From Lachnotalea glycerini (GTDB lineage Bacteria; Bacillota; Clostridia; Lachnospirales; Lachnospiraceae): a stretch of DNA of 64,000 nucleotides. A program made the translations under genes and the position numbers. Positions 25,245-33,630 of the stretch are shown here, one piece after another. The notes beneath the pieces were generated by a model that was not told the DNA's origin, did not search any database, and saw only the letters and a program-made list of their open reading frames with translations. The stretch's first letter is position 1. Each line of letters starts with the position of its first letter. The stretch lies in NCBI RefSeq assembly GCF_003201285.1, contig NZ_QICS01000014.1, positions 1 to 64,000 of the forward strand. Reading direction: 5' to 3'.

Positions 25245-25601
25245 CTATACCTCTTTGGTCTGCTCATTCTCTACTATGGTTTCTTTTGTTTCATTGGAGT
25301 TGGAAGCTGCTTGTATTGCGTCTTCAACCTTGGGGGTTTCATCGATCTTGGTGGTTTCCTCCGTATTAGACTCTTTATCAAGATTAAGAGAAACATACTC
25401 CCTTTTTGCTGAATCTTCTTTGTCCTCTTCTGGAAGTGGGAAATCAAAATCCTCATCATCAAAATCGTCGTCTAAATCATCAAAATCATCATCCCAGAGT
25501 TCAGCTTCATTTTTACGTTTAAAATATGCAATACCGGCAGCAATAGCAGCTCCGGAAATTGCTGCAAAAGCTAACAGCTTACTTAATTTTTTATTTGCCA
25601 T
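25245..25601 (-). CDS. Acidic protein with N-terminal membrane segment
   Basis: 118 residues. A single hydrophobic stretch (LLAFAAISGAAIAAGIAYF, residues 8-26) is followed by a strongly acidic region with Asp-Asp runs (DDDFDDLDDDFDDEDFDF) and a Glu/Thr-rich tail. GAAAGGAGC precedes the ATG. Probably anchored in the membrane with a disordered acidic cytoplasmic or surface part. No family assigned. A plus-strand serine-rich frame across the same bases is a shadow. Confidence 0.65.
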   Translation of the reverse strand: MANKKLSKLLAFAAISGAAIAAGIAYFKRKNEAELWDDDFDDLDDDFDDEDFDFPLPEEDKEDSAKREYVSLNLDKESNTEETTKIDETPKVEDAIQAASNSNETKETIVENEQTKEV

Positions 25602-25689
25602 AAATAGCTCCTTTCATAAACTCATTATTAATTATTGTAAACTATTTTAATTAAAAAGAAAAGGTCAAATTATTAACTTAGGATAAATT

Positions 25690-25736
25690 TTCAAATCAAA
25701 AATAGGAAGTTTGTGTTTTAACACATAACTTCCTAT
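25690..25736 (-). terminator. Minus-strand terminator behind gvpA1 and the gvpA relic
   Basis: ATAGGAAGTT and AACTTCCTAT with an inner GTGTT/AACAC stem form a long hairpin; on the minus strand it is followed by a run of five T. It is the first terminator downstream of gvpA1 and lies behind the relic, suggesting both were once in one transcript. Confidence 0.65.
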
Positions 25737-25798
25737 AATCTTGTGATCATAATAAAGAGGCTAATAAATTTATTAGATACTATGCTGCTTTATGAAAT

Positions 25799-25978
25799 TT
25801 AATAATTAACAAGTTTTTTTCTTTGCGAATGCTCAAACTGCTTAGTGTAACATACTCAAGTTTTTACGGTAGCGCTAATAATATATGCGTCTACAGCCTA
25901 AAGGTTAACAACAATAACATTACCAGAGATACTATCGATAATGTTTTGTAAACTTGAAGTTTTCATTGAGTACTTTCT
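25799..25978 (-). pseudogene. Decayed gvpA copy
   Basis: Read on the minus strand in one frame, the segment gives KYSMKTSSLQNIIDS, then GNVIVVNL, stop, AVDAYIISATVKT, stop, VCYTKQF. This lines up with the intact gvpA product ([45 protein letters not shown]). Both tryptophan codons have become stops, the start codon is lost, and 11 codons ([11 protein letters not shown]) are deleted in frame. It lies directly downstream of gvpA1 and in the same direction, so it is a dead tandem duplicate. It covers most of the otherwise gene-free stretch 25602-26052. Confidence 0.75.
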
Positions 25979-26052
25979 AAATAAGCCCCTTACTGATAAT
26001 GTTCTCTAAAAATATATGAATTGGATGAAATAATATAATTGTACTTATTCTA

Positions 26053-26274
26053 TTACATAGGTCTTGGATGAGGCTGATGTTCTTCTTTCAATAGTCCAAC
26101 AGCGTTAGCATAGCATAACCAAGTTTCTACACTAGCTATAACAATTCTAGCTTCTACAGCCAAAAGTTCAATACCAACTAATGAAACTCTAGCCCAAAGG
26201 TCAACAACGATTCCCTTGTCAAGGATTCTATCAATTACTTCTGCCAAGCTTGACGCTTCAATTGAATGTTTCAT
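26053..26274 (-). CDS. gvpA: Gas vesicle structural protein GvpA, copy 1
   Basis: 73-residue amphipathic shell protein that forms the ribs of the gas vesicle wall. The core [28 protein letters not shown] and [16 protein letters not shown] matches GvpA throughout. Its tail (HQPHPRPM) differs from the other copies. AAGGAGG lies upstream of the ATG. It is divergent from gvpA2, with which it shares about 98 percent of bases over about 200 bp in inverted orientation. Confidence 0.93.
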   Translation of the reverse strand: MKHSIEASSLAEVIDRILDKGIVVDLWARVSLVGIELLAVEARIVIASVETWLCYANAVGLLKEEHQPHPRPM

Positions 26275-26502
26275 AAATGAAACCTCCTTAATAATTAATT
26301 ATTTCTAATAATAATATATGAAAGGGCAAAAATTGTGTTACATAAAAAGTATAATAAATACAAAACGGACACCTGTTTTTCAGATGTTTTATTAATGAAA
26401 AACACGATTAAAAGAAAATATTTTGTATTAATCCAATTTAGTAAGAAACATTTTGCGAATTACCGAATATCATATAAAGAAAAAGTTGATGGGGGTTTAT
26501 AC
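26275..26502. promoter_or_regulatory. Shared divergent gvpA1/gvpA2 promoter region
   Basis: 228 bp of very AT-rich DNA between two divergent, nearly identical gvpA genes. A TATAAT lies at 26350-26355 but no good -35 partner was seen at the right spacing, so the promoter class is open. Being bounded by inverted repeats, the segment could be inverted by homologous recombination. Confidence 0.45.
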
Positions 26503-26721
26503 ATGAAACACTCAATTGAAGCTTCAAGTTTGGCAGAAGTAATTGATAGAATCCTTGACAAGGGAATCGTTGTTGACCTTTGGGCTAGAGTTTCATTAGT
26601 TGGTATTGAACTTTTGGCAGTAGAAGCTAGAATTGTTATAGCTAGTGTAGAAACTTGGTTATGCTATGCTAACGCTGTTGGACTATTGAAAGAAGAACAT
26701 CATCCTAGGGAAATAAAATAA
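26503..26721 (+). CDS. gvpA: Gas vesicle structural protein GvpA, copy 2
   Basis: 72-residue shell protein. The first 67 residues equal those of gvpA1; the tail is HHPREIK. The start is the ATG at 26503 behind GGGGG; the frame is open further upstream but that part is not GvpA-like. A strong stem-loop element follows at 26760. Two shell genes of equal core sequence suggest either dosage or alternating expression. Confidence 0.93.
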   Translation: MKHSIEASSLAEVIDRILDKGIVVDLWARVSLVGIELLAVEARIVIASVETWLCYANAVGLLKEEHHPREIK

Positions 26722-26759
26722 GTGTATCATTATTAAAAAATACCACAGAGTGAAATACT

Positions 26760-26849
26760 GCACACGGTGAAAACATACAAAGGATGTGAGATAGTCATTA
26801 TCTCGTGTACGAATACGATACTGTAACATAACTATTATTGGCCGTGTGC
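26760..26849 (+). ncRNA. Candidate structured RNA or attenuator behind gvpA2
   Basis: An 8-bp closing stem GCACACGG (26760-26767) / CCGTGTGC (26842-26849) encloses an inner hairpin GAGATA, GTCAT, TATCTC (26788-26804) and a smaller GTA, CGAA, TAC hairpin. No T-run follows directly, so it is not a plain terminator. It does not match the c-di-GMP, TPP or T-box cores I know. It may stabilise gvpA mRNA or limit read-through to downstream genes. Confidence 0.45.
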
Positions 26850-26939
26850 GGTAAAAAATTTATGAAAATTGGTAAAGTTTATAAGGATAAAACTATAAAA
26901 ACTATGGAAATAAATACAAAAATTAAAGGGGGTTGATAA

Positions 26940-27311
26940 ATGGCACATCGTATTCCATCTAAATGGTCATATATTATAAAATACTTGGGAGGACATCCTA
27001 ATATTACCAAAGAAAGTGATGCGATATTACGATTTACTAAAAAGAGAGTTGAAATAGAGAGTATATATCGAGGGAAAATTGCGTTAGAGTACAAGGATTG
27101 TGATCTTGAAATACAATCAGCACTCGAAAGTAAACGTATAGTGATTATATATAAAAATTCCTTTGAATCAGAAAGCAGAATTTTTATTCAAATAAAAAAG
27201 GAAAAAGAGGAAAATGTCGTTGAAGTATTTCATATTTATCAAAAATTAGCTTTAGGTTCAGAAGAAAATATTACTGAAGATAGTGAAAGGTTCTTCAAAT
27301 TATTTAAATAA
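26940..27311 (+). CDS. Gas-vesicle-cluster protein, possible PH-like fold
   Basis: 123-residue cytoplasmic protein of alternating beta-type sequence (AILRFTKKRVEIESIYRG, DLEIQSALESKRIVIIYKN, SRIFIQIKKEKEEN) ending in a helix. The pattern is reminiscent of bacterial PH/GRAM domains such as those in the proteins at 35955 and 36292, but identity is low. AAAGGGGGTTG precedes the ATG. It lies between gvpA2 and gvpN, so it is probably an accessory protein of the vesicle. Function unassigned. Confidence 0.55.
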   Translation: MAHRIPSKWSYIIKYLGGHPNITKESDAILRFTKKRVEIESIYRGKIALEYKDCDLEIQSALESKRIVIIYKNSFESESRIFIQIKKEKEENVVEVFHIYQKLALGSEENITEDSERFFKLFK

Positions 27312-27371
27312 AAATTTAAATGTTAATTAATTTCCCATGATTTTATGTGTTATATATTTACTTAGTTACAT

Positions 27372-27390
27372 ACTATAGATTGTCTATAGT
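27372..27390. promoter_or_regulatory. Palindrome upstream of gvpN
   Basis: ACTATAGA, TTG, TCTATAGT: perfect 8-bp arms, about 85 bp before the gvpN start in a 162-bp gap. A candidate operator controlling the assembly genes separately from gvpA2. Confidence 0.4.
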
Positions 27391-27473
27391 TCGTTCCTAT
27401 AAAATAATTTCATATAGAATTTATTGAGTGTATTTATAAAAATTGAAAATATGTATAGGGAGGTTGGGAATTC

Positions 27474-28457
27474 ATGTCGAGGGAAGGGGTTAAAAGTTTT
27501 GATGATGTTGCAATGGCGTACAATAAAGCTTTTACATTGACTCCATATATAGAAGAAATTACGAATCGAGCTCTTTTATATCTAAATGCAAGATATCCAA
27601 TTCATTTAAAAGGGCCGGCTGGAACAGGTAAAACTGTATTGGCCATGTATATTGCGCAACTAATCGGAAAACCTACTACCATGATTTTTGGAAATGAAGC
27701 AGTTGAAACATCTGATATTGTGGGATCAGATTATGGATTTACAAAAAAGTTAGTAGAAGATAATTATATACATTCTGTTCGTAAAACAGTGGAAGATTAT
27801 GAGCAAAAATGGATTGATGGCAGAATTATCAATGCCTGCGAAAAAGGGTATGTTCTAATTTATGATGAATTTACCAGATCCAGGCCTGAAACAAATAACA
27901 TTCTTTTATCTGTGCTTGAAGAAAAAGTACTTGAACTGCCCATCAATTATTATGGAAACAACAAATTACTTAAAATACATCCGGATTTTAAAATTATTTT
28001 TACAAGTAATCCAGAAGAGTATACAGGAGTTTATAAATCTCAGGATGCATTAGTAGATCGGTTTATTACACTGGAATTAGATTTTCCAGATTATGATAGT
28101 GAAGTTAGTATTGCAATTGCTAATAGTGGAATTACTGAGGAATTAGCAAAAAATCTGGTGCTTATTGTAAGAAAATTCAGAGAAAATAATCGATCTGAGT
28201 TTTTAGTATCTTTAAGAGACTCTATCAAATTGTGCAAAATTGTTAAAGAAGGAAAAATAAATGTTGCTTATGATAATGAAATATTTAAAAAAGTTTGTAT
28301 CGATGTATTAACTTCCGGAATCAGCGTTCAAAGGACACATGTCGACAGAGCAAAGATAAAAGAAGAATTGGATACTATTATGAAAATGGTGTTACAAGAG
28401 CGTACTAGAAATATGGTATCACAAGAACAAACCAGATATTATGGAGGAAAAAGATAA
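27474..28457 (+). CDS. gvpN: Gas vesicle protein GvpN, MoxR-type AAA+ ATPase
   Basis: 327-residue ATPase required for vesicle enlargement in known systems. Walker A GPAGTGKT is at residues 47-54, Walker B in VLIYDEFTRSRPETNN, sensor 1 in FKIIFTSNPEEYTG, and the arginine-finger region in VDRFITLELDFP. GGGAGG precedes the ATG. The stop overlaps the start of the next gene by one base (TAATG), so the two are translationally coupled. Confidence 0.93.
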   Translation: MSREGVKSFDDVAMAYNKAFTLTPYIEEITNRALLYLNARYPIHLKGPAGTGKTVLAMYIAQLIGKPTTMIFGNEAVETSDIVGSDYGFTKKLVEDNYIHSVRKTVEDYEQKWIDGRIINACEKGYVLIYDEFTRSRPETNNILLSVLEEKVLELPINYYGNNKLLKIHPDFKIIFTSNPEEYTGVYKSQDALVDRFITLELDFPDYDSEVSIAIANSGITEELAKNLVLIVRKFRENNRSEFLVSLRDSIKLCKIVKEGKINVAYDNEIFKKVCIDVLTSGISVQRTHVDRAKIKEELDTIMKMVLQERTRNMVSQEQTRYYGGKR

Positions 28458-28666
28458 TGCAAAAAATAAAAACGCTAAGTCATGTTTACGTTAGACCAGA
28501 GCCAATTATGAGTGGAGCGTCTATATACCTTAAGCTGCATATTATTGCAAGTCAGATGGAAAGGCTGGAAAACACGAAAGAGTCTTGTCTGAATAAGATT
28601 GATATGGCAAATCAAAGGCTGGAATTGCTGGAAAATAGATATAATAATTTAAAAAATCTTTTGTGA
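28457..28666 (+). CDS. Small coiled-coil protein coupled to gvpN
   Basis: 69 residues. The C-terminal half (ASQMERLENTKESCLNKIDM, ANQRLELLENRYNNL) is a clear heptad-type coiled coil. Its ATG overlaps the gvpN stop codon, a strong sign that the products work together. I recognise no named Gvp family; it could be an adaptor for the GvpN ATPase. Confidence 0.65.
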   Translation: MQKIKTLSHVYVRPEPIMSGASIYLKLHIIASQMERLENTKESCLNKIDMANQRLELLENRYNNLKNLL

Positions 28667-28780
28667 TTTGGTATTTCTATAGATTTTATTATTTAAATTT
28701 AGATCTTTAAATATTCCAAAACAGATATATTTAAAATAATTATGAATATATATGTAAAAAGATTACAAGGAGGGGCATAA

Positions 28781-28993
28781 ATGAAACATTCCATAGAAGC
28801 TTCAAGTCTGGCAGAGGTCATTGATCGAATTTTGGATAAAGGTATTGTAATAGATGTATGGGCCAGAGTTTCTCTTGTTGGAATTGAGCTGCTTGCAGTT
28901 GAAGCCAGAATTGTAATAGCAAGTGTAGAAACCTGGTTATGTTATGCTGATGCTGTAGGATTACTGGCAAAACCTAGTAAAAATACAGTTTAA
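28781..28993 (+). CDS. gvpA: Gas vesicle structural protein GvpA, copy 3
   Basis: 70-residue shell protein, identical to copies 1 and 2 over most of the core but with VIDVW for VVDLW and YADAV for YANAV, and tail [10 protein letters not shown]. Its codons differ at many third positions, so it is an older duplicate than the gvpA1/gvpA2 pair. AAGGAGGGG precedes the ATG. An imperfect stem-loop follows at 29019. Confidence 0.93.
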   Translation: MKHSIEASSLAEVIDRILDKGIVIDVWARVSLVGIELLAVEARIVIASVETWLCYADAVGLLAKPSKNTV

Positions 28994-29018
28994 ATGTATG
29001 TTTTTATTTAAGCTTATA

Positions 29019-29073
29019 GTTCGCAGTGCACAGTCTAAGGTAATTTCATCACTTGCTTCTGTGAACTGTGAAC
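29019..29073 (+). ncRNA. Imperfect stem-loop behind gvpA3
   Basis: GTTCGCAGTGCACAG pairs with CTGTGAACTGTGAAC with two non-Watson-Crick positions. No T-run follows. Like the element behind gvpA2, it may protect the abundant shell-protein mRNA or act as a partial terminator. Confidence 0.4.
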
Positions 29074-29134
29074 AAAAAGATTACTGTTTGTATCAATTGA
29101 TTTACTATGAATTTGAAAAAGTGAGGTGAGTTTC

Positions 29135-29395
29135 ATGAAAAAAGTTATCGAAGCAGCAAAAATATTTTTTGAAGATCTTTACGAAAGTACTGCAACTGTT
29201 GTAGGAGTAAGTCATTGCGACGAGGGTTGGGAACTGATGGTAGAAGTGATTACGGATGATGATTATACTAAAATACATGCAAAAAAAGATTTGATTTCTG
29301 TGTATAAGTTATATATGGACTTGAATTTACAGGTATTATCTTATTCTAGAGAAGAGATAAGAGAGCGTGGTAAGATATTGGAAAAATCAATATAA
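29135..29395 (+). CDS. gvpO: Gas vesicle protein GvpO-like
   Basis: 86-residue protein. VVGVSHCDEGWELMVEVI followed by a short loop and ISVYKLYMDLNLQVLSYSR fits the GvpO pattern (GV..-DGW-V-VEV, then D-YEV-LD--G-L--Y-R). It is shorter than many GvpO proteins because it lacks a charged N-terminal extension. The start is the ATG at 29135 behind GAGGTG. GvpO is an accessory protein required for vesicle formation in haloarchaea; mechanism unclear. Confidence 0.72.
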   Translation: MKKVIEAAKIFFEDLYESTATVVGVSHCDEGWELMVEVITDDDYTKIHAKKDLISVYKLYMDLNLQVLSYSREEIRERGKILEKSI

Positions 29396-29456
29396 AATCC
29401 AACCTTATTTATGGAGCAAGAGAAATAAAATAATATAAAGTTAGGAAGAGATATAA

Positions 29457-29939
29457 ATGGGATCATACGATGATAAAAGGAATGATGTGAAAGGACCATT
29501 CAATAACCTCATGAAAGGGTTGGAAGGTATTTTGGGCATGGTGGATGATTTGATTGTAACCGGAGAGAATTTCAAAAATGTATCCGGAGAAATTGATTTG
29601 CCTACCCAAAATAAAATCAAAACCCAATATGACGTGACAATAAAGACAGGATTGAATGAAATGCATTCAGATAGAAAAGCAATCAAAAATGATCAAATTA
29701 AGAAAGAACCTAGTATAGATATTTATGCGGAAGAAATAGGATACCAGATTATTGTTCTTACCAGTAATATCGAAGAGGAAGATATTAAAATTTTCGGTAA
29801 AGATAACCGTCTTACATTTGAAGCAAAAAATGCAGAGGTAATATATTATAAAGAAATAACGGTACCTTGTATTATAGATAACCAAAAACTTTCATGGACC
29901 TATAAAAACGGTGTTACCGAAATTACAATTTGTAAATAA
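29457..29939 (+). CDS. gvpH: Gas vesicle protein GvpH-like (small heat-shock fold)
   Basis: 160-residue protein. The N-terminal part (FNNLMKGLEGILGMVDDLIV, then GENFKNVSGEIDLP and YDVTIKTGLN) matches the GvpH type. The C-terminal 75 residues (PSIDIYAEEIGYQIIVLTSN ... RLTFEAKN ... YYKEITVP ... GVTEITI) form a degenerate alpha-crystallin/Hsp20 domain. It may act as a chaperone for the aggregation-prone GvpA; that role is inferred from the fold. Confidence 0.75.
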   Translation: MGSYDDKRNDVKGPFNNLMKGLEGILGMVDDLIVTGENFKNVSGEIDLPTQNKIKTQYDVTIKTGLNEMHSDRKAIKNDQIKKEPSIDIYAEEIGYQIIVLTSNIEEEDIKIFGKDNRLTFEAKNAEVIYYKEITVPCIIDNQKLSWTYKNGVTEITICK

Positions 29940-30001
29940 ATATAAATATGAAACAATTTGAAAAAGGTTTGTAATTTTACATATAAGTGGAGTGATGAAA
30001 T

Positions 30002-32140
30002 ATGGAAGAAAATAATAATTTAGTATTAAAAGTAACAGAGACACTATCAAAGGATGTAGGTCATGGCATTGCGCGCATAGATCCTCAATCGATGAGTGCG
30101 TTAGAGGTAGGAATTGGAGATATTGTTGAAATTGAGGGTATAAAAAAAAGTATTGCTAAGGTAATGCCAATACAATCCGATTTAAGAGGTATGTCAATCA
30201 TTCAGATTGACGGTTATACAAGGGAGAGCTCAGGAGTTACCATAGGTGAAAATGTTTCTGTAAAAAAGATAGAATGCGAGAAAGCAAAAAGAGTAAATTT
30301 ACTTAAAATTAATGCTAAAACTAAAGATGCCAATGAAGAAGAAGGAATCTACATAAGTCGATTAATTGACGGACTAGCATTGTTAAAAGGTAATAAAATC
30401 AGAGCCAATTTAATGGGATCCTTATTTTATGAATTTATGGTAGAAAGTACAGAGCCAGAGGGAGCGGTTATTGTAACCCATGATACAAAAATAAAAATCA
30501 TAAACAGTAAAGAGCAGGGAAACTTTAATCTTAGAGTGACATATGAGGATATTGGTGGTCTTGGAAATGAAATGTTAAAGATACGAGAAATGATAGAGTG
30601 GCCATTAAAGCATCCCAATTTGTTTGAAAAGCTGGGAATTGATGCGCCAAAAGGAGTTCTTTTGCATGGAGCACCCGGAACTGGAAAAACATTAATTGCT
30701 AAAGCGATTGCAAATGAGACAGATTCTTATTTTGTTAGTATCAATGGTCCTGAAATAATACATAAGTTTTATGGAGAAAGTGAAGCGAAGCTACGGGAAA
30801 TCTTTGACAAGGCTGTGAAAAATGCTCCAAGTATTATATTTATTGATGAAATTGATGCAATTGCTCCAAAGAGAGAAGAAACCAAAGGAGATGTAGAAAA
30901 GCGTGTAGTTGCTCAATTGTTAACACTCATGGATGGAATCAGGGACAGAGGACGAGTGATGGTAATTGGAGCAACCAACATACCAAATTCTTTAGACCCT
31001 GCGCTTAGACGTCCAGGCAGATTCGATCGAGAAATTCAGATAGGGATACCAGATGTAAAATGCCGTATGGATATTTTAAATATACATACCAGAGGTATGC
31101 CTCTAGGCTCAGACGTAGATATCAAGAAATTGTCAGAATTAACAGGAGGTTTTGTTGGGGCTGACTTAAATGCTTTATGTAGAGAAGCAGCTATGATAAC
31201 TGTAAGGGATGCGTTTCAGGGACAGGAGCTAAGCAATGAATATCAGCTAAATGAAATTATATTTCATCTGAGTATTCCAATGAATAATTTTATGCGGGCA
31301 CTTTGTCAAGTAGAGCCTTCCGTCATTCGAGATGTCATAATTGAGGCGCCAGATGTTTCTTGGCAAGATGTAGGTGGTTTAGGAGAAGTAAAGCAGTATT
31401 TTAAAGAGATTATTGAATGGCCATTTCAATACAGAGAAATTTATGATTATGTCAAAGCGAATGTTCCAAAAGGGATTTTATTGTATGGAGCCCCAGGAAC
31501 AGGAAAGACATTACTTGCAAAAGCCCTTGCCAATGAACTAGGCTTTAATTTTCTTTGTGTTAAAAGTTCTGAATTAATGTCAAAATGGTATGGAGAATCT
31601 GAAAAAAATATTCGTCAGATATTTAAGAAAGCAAGAGAAGCAGCTCCAAGTATTATCTTTTTTGATGAGATTGATTGCTTGATGAAAGCACGGGGAACTC
31701 ATAATGAATCATCCGATGTGCAAGATCGTATTACCAGTCAGGTACTCATAGAAATGGATGGGGTACAGGAAATGAGAGATGTTATTGTAATGGGTGCAAC
31801 AAACAGAATTCAAGTTATGGATGAAGCACTTTTAAGGTCCGGTAGGTTTGATATACAAATAGAAGTAGGAAAACCAGATTGTCCCGCCCGAGAAGAAATT
31901 TTCAAAATTCATTTGGAAGGCAGACCGTTGGAAAAAGACTTATGTTTTAAGGAACTTGGGGAAAATACGGCTGGGTTGTCAGGAGCAGATATTAAACATA
32001 TCTGTGATGAAGCGGCTTTATTGGTAGCTAAGCAATGCGTTACGGAAGGATTAAAATTGGAAGAGGCAGTAATTACAACATCCTTGTTGAAATCGATAAT
32101 AGATGGACAAAAATGGAGGTATTCTAATGACAAGCCTTGA
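30002..32140 (+). CDS. CDC48/p97-type double AAA+ ATPase, copy 1
   Basis: 712-residue unfoldase-type ATPase. An N-domain of about 170 residues begins with the typical double-psi barrel sequence ([12 protein letters not shown]). The D1 AAA domain has Walker A GAPGTGKT at 223-230, Walker B FIDEID at 280-285 and RRPGRFD; D2 has GAPGTGKT at 496-503, FFDEID and LLRSGRFD. All catalytic residues look intact in both rings. Such proteins pull substrates through a hexameric pore. Inside a gas vesicle cluster it may remodel or disassemble shell or assembly factors. It overlaps the following gvpF/L gene by 14 bases. Confidence 0.92.
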   Translation: MEENNNLVLKVTETLSKDVGHGIARIDPQSMSALEVGIGDIVEIEGIKKSIAKVMPIQSDLRGMSIIQIDGYTRESSGVTIGENVSVKKIECEKAKRVNLLKINAKTKDANEEEGIYISRLIDGLALLKGNKIRANLMGSLFYEFMVESTEPEGAVIVTHDTKIKIINSKEQGNFNLRVTYEDIGGLGNEMLKIREMIEWPLKHPNLFEKLGIDAPKGVLLHGAPGTGKTLIAKAIANETDSYFVSINGPEIIHKFYGESEAKLREIFDKAVKNAPSIIFIDEIDAIAPKREETKGDVEKRVVAQLLTLMDGIRDRGRVMVIGATNIPNSLDPALRRPGRFDREIQIGIPDVKCRMDILNIHTRGMPLGSDVDIKKLSELTGGFVGADLNALCREAAMITVRDAFQGQELSNEYQLNEIIFHLSIPMNNFMRALCQVEPSVIRDVIIEAPDVSWQDVGGLGEVKQYFKEIIEWPFQYREIYDYVKANVPKGILLYGAPGTGKTLLAKALANELGFNFLCVKSSELMSKWYGESEKNIRQIFKKAREAAPSIIFFDEIDCLMKARGTHNESSDVQDRITSQVLIEMDGVQEMRDVIVMGATNRIQVMDEALLRSGRFDIQIEVGKPDCPAREEIFKIHLEGRPLEKDLCFKELGENTAGLSGADIKHICDEAALLVAKQCVTEGLKLEEAVITTSLLKSIIDGQKWRYSNDKP

Positions 32141-32861
32141 AGGAATTTATTTATATTGCATTATTCCAAAACAAGAAAATATTAAGATAGAAAACATAGG
32201 ATTAGAGGAAGGAAAGTTATATACGGTTGAATATAAAGATATTCTGGCTGTAGTTAGCAATGTCCCTTATAAAGTTTATGATTTTTCTATGGAAAATATT
32301 GAAATACATGAAAATGTTGTTAAGGATTTAATGAACTACTATACTGTGTTGCCCTTTAACTATGGAAACGTTTTAAAGACGAGAAATGATTTGAATTCAT
32401 TTTTAAAAGCAACTTATATTAATTTAAAGAAAAATATTTTAAAAGTAACAGGTAAAATAGAAGTAGGATTAAAAATATTTATAAAGAGTGAGTATTTGAA
32501 TTCTGTGATTGAGAATGATGATATTAGGAGAATGAAGAAACAGATCGCAGGAATGAATGAACAACTGGCGGTTAACCTTAAAGTGGAATTAGGCAGAATG
32601 GTTAAAAAAGCACTGGAGAAAAAGCAAGGAGAGCTTGAAAGCAAGATTTTTTTAAAATTAAAAAAGTTTAGTTCACATGCAAGGTCAAATGAGTGTAATA
32701 CGGTAAACATGGTTCTCAATGCTTCTTTTTTAATTGAAAAAGAGAAATTGGATTTGTTTACTGAAGAATTAAATAAGTTAACTCCGTCTTATGATGAAAA
32801 ATATATGATAAAATTCACCGGACCTTGGCCACCGTATAATTTTGTAGAAATATCTAAATAG
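32127..32861 (+). CDS. gvpF: Gas vesicle protein GvpF/L
   Basis: 244-residue GvpF/L-family assembly protein. It opens [13 protein letters not shown], has VLPFNYGNVLKTRNDLNSFL in the middle and closes with YMIKFTGPWPPYNFVEI, all family hallmarks. The start is the ATG at 32127, six bases behind GGAGGT, inside the end of the ATPase gene; an earlier ATG at 32103 lacks a ribosome site. GvpF is reported to contact GvpA at early assembly. Confidence 0.9.
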   Translation: MTSLEGIYLYCIIPKQENIKIENIGLEEGKLYTVEYKDILAVVSNVPYKVYDFSMENIEIHENVVKDLMNYYTVLPFNYGNVLKTRNDLNSFLKATYINLKKNILKVTGKIEVGLKIFIKSEYLNSVIENDDIRRMKKQIAGMNEQLAVNLKVELGRMVKKALEKKQGELESKIFLKLKKFSSHARSNECNTVNMVLNASFLIEKEKLDLFTEELNKLTPSYDEKYMIKFTGPWPPYNFVEISK

Positions 32862-32879
32862 GATAAGGGAGTGTGAAAT

Positions 32880-33101
32880 ATGTCAATATTGGAAAATTTT
32901 ATAAATTTTGTATCTTTAATACATGATTATATTGATCAAGAAATTAATGATGAAGGTAAAGTACAAAAAGAGTTGTATGAGGTACGGTTAAAATATGAAA
33001 TGGAAGAAATCAGCGAAAATGATTATGAGGAGATTAAGGATCATCTTATGCTGCGGCTTCAGGAAATTAAAGAAAGAAAACAGAATTATGATGAAGAGTG
33101 A
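32880..33101 (+). CDS. gvpG: Gas vesicle protein GvpG
   Basis: 73-residue acidic helical protein (YIDQEINDEGKVQKELYEVR, then MEEISENDYEEIKDHLMLRL) matching GvpG in size, position directly behind GvpF/L, and pattern. GvpG is a conserved accessory assembly protein. AAGGGAG precedes the ATG. Confidence 0.82.
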   Translation: MSILENFINFVSLIHDYIDQEINDEGKVQKELYEVRLKYEMEEISENDYEEIKDHLMLRLQEIKERKQNYDEE

Positions 33102-33165
33102 CAGTTTTAGATATTGAGTCAAAATGCATGTCAACAAAAAATATTTCGTTAAAGGGGGGAGATAA

Positions 33166-33564
33166 ATGATAGAAGCGTCTCGAGATAAAAATGATAGGGG
33201 TTCGTTGGTAGATGTTATTGACAGGCTTCTGGATAAAGGACTGGTAATAAATGCAGATATTGTTGTTTCAGTAGCGGGAGTTGAGCTCTTAGGGGTAAAG
33301 GTAAGAGCGGCACTCTCCTCCTTTGCAACAGCGGCAAAATATGGTCTAGAGTTTCCATCGGGTACGAATCTAGAAACAGCAGCATGGAAAGAAGCACAGT
33401 CTGGTGTAGAGACATGTCCACAATGTGGTAAGGAAGTATCAAAGGAAGAATTGTTAAATGATTGTTGCCCATGGTGCGGATGGATGAGTGCTAAAGCGGA
33501 AAAGAGATTAAAAGAGAAAGAACTCCAAGGAGTGCCTCTTATTGCGGCACCGGTTCAGCAGTAA
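33166..33564 (+). CDS. GvpA-domain protein (GvpJ/S type) with C-terminal zinc ribbon
   Basis: 132 residues. Residues 12-58 are a GvpA/J/S domain (SLVDVIDRLLDKGLVINADI, SVAGVELLGVKVRAAL). After a linker, a zinc ribbon is formed by C84 and C87 (CPQCG) and C101 and C104 (CPWCGW). The same ribbon closes the larger protein at 36292. Minor GvpA paralogues such as GvpJ and GvpM are thought to nucleate or shape the vesicle tips; a zinc ribbon on one is unusual and could make a docking site. Confidence 0.85.
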   Translation: MIEASRDKNDRGSLVDVIDRLLDKGLVINADIVVSVAGVELLGVKVRAALSSFATAAKYGLEFPSGTNLETAAWKEAQSGVETCPQCGKEVSKEELLNDCCPWCGWMSAKAEKRLKEKELQGVPLIAAPVQQ

Positions 33565-33630
33565 TTATAAAACTCTTAAAACAACTTAGAATATATAGAT
33601 AATTTTCACAACAGTGAGTGGAGGATAAAG

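Noticed and set aside
25255-25650. Plus-strand serine-rich frame
   Set aside because: Antisense of the acidic protein gene, whose Asp/Glu codons read as Ser on the other strand; it lacks a ribosome site.
26335-26502. N-terminal extension of gvpA2
   Set aside because: The frame is open upstream but has no GvpA similarity, and the ribosome site GGGGG directly precedes the ATG at 26503.
26760-26849. c-di-GMP-type or other known riboswitch
   Set aside because: None of the conserved core sequences of the classes I know is visible; kept only as an unclassified structured element.
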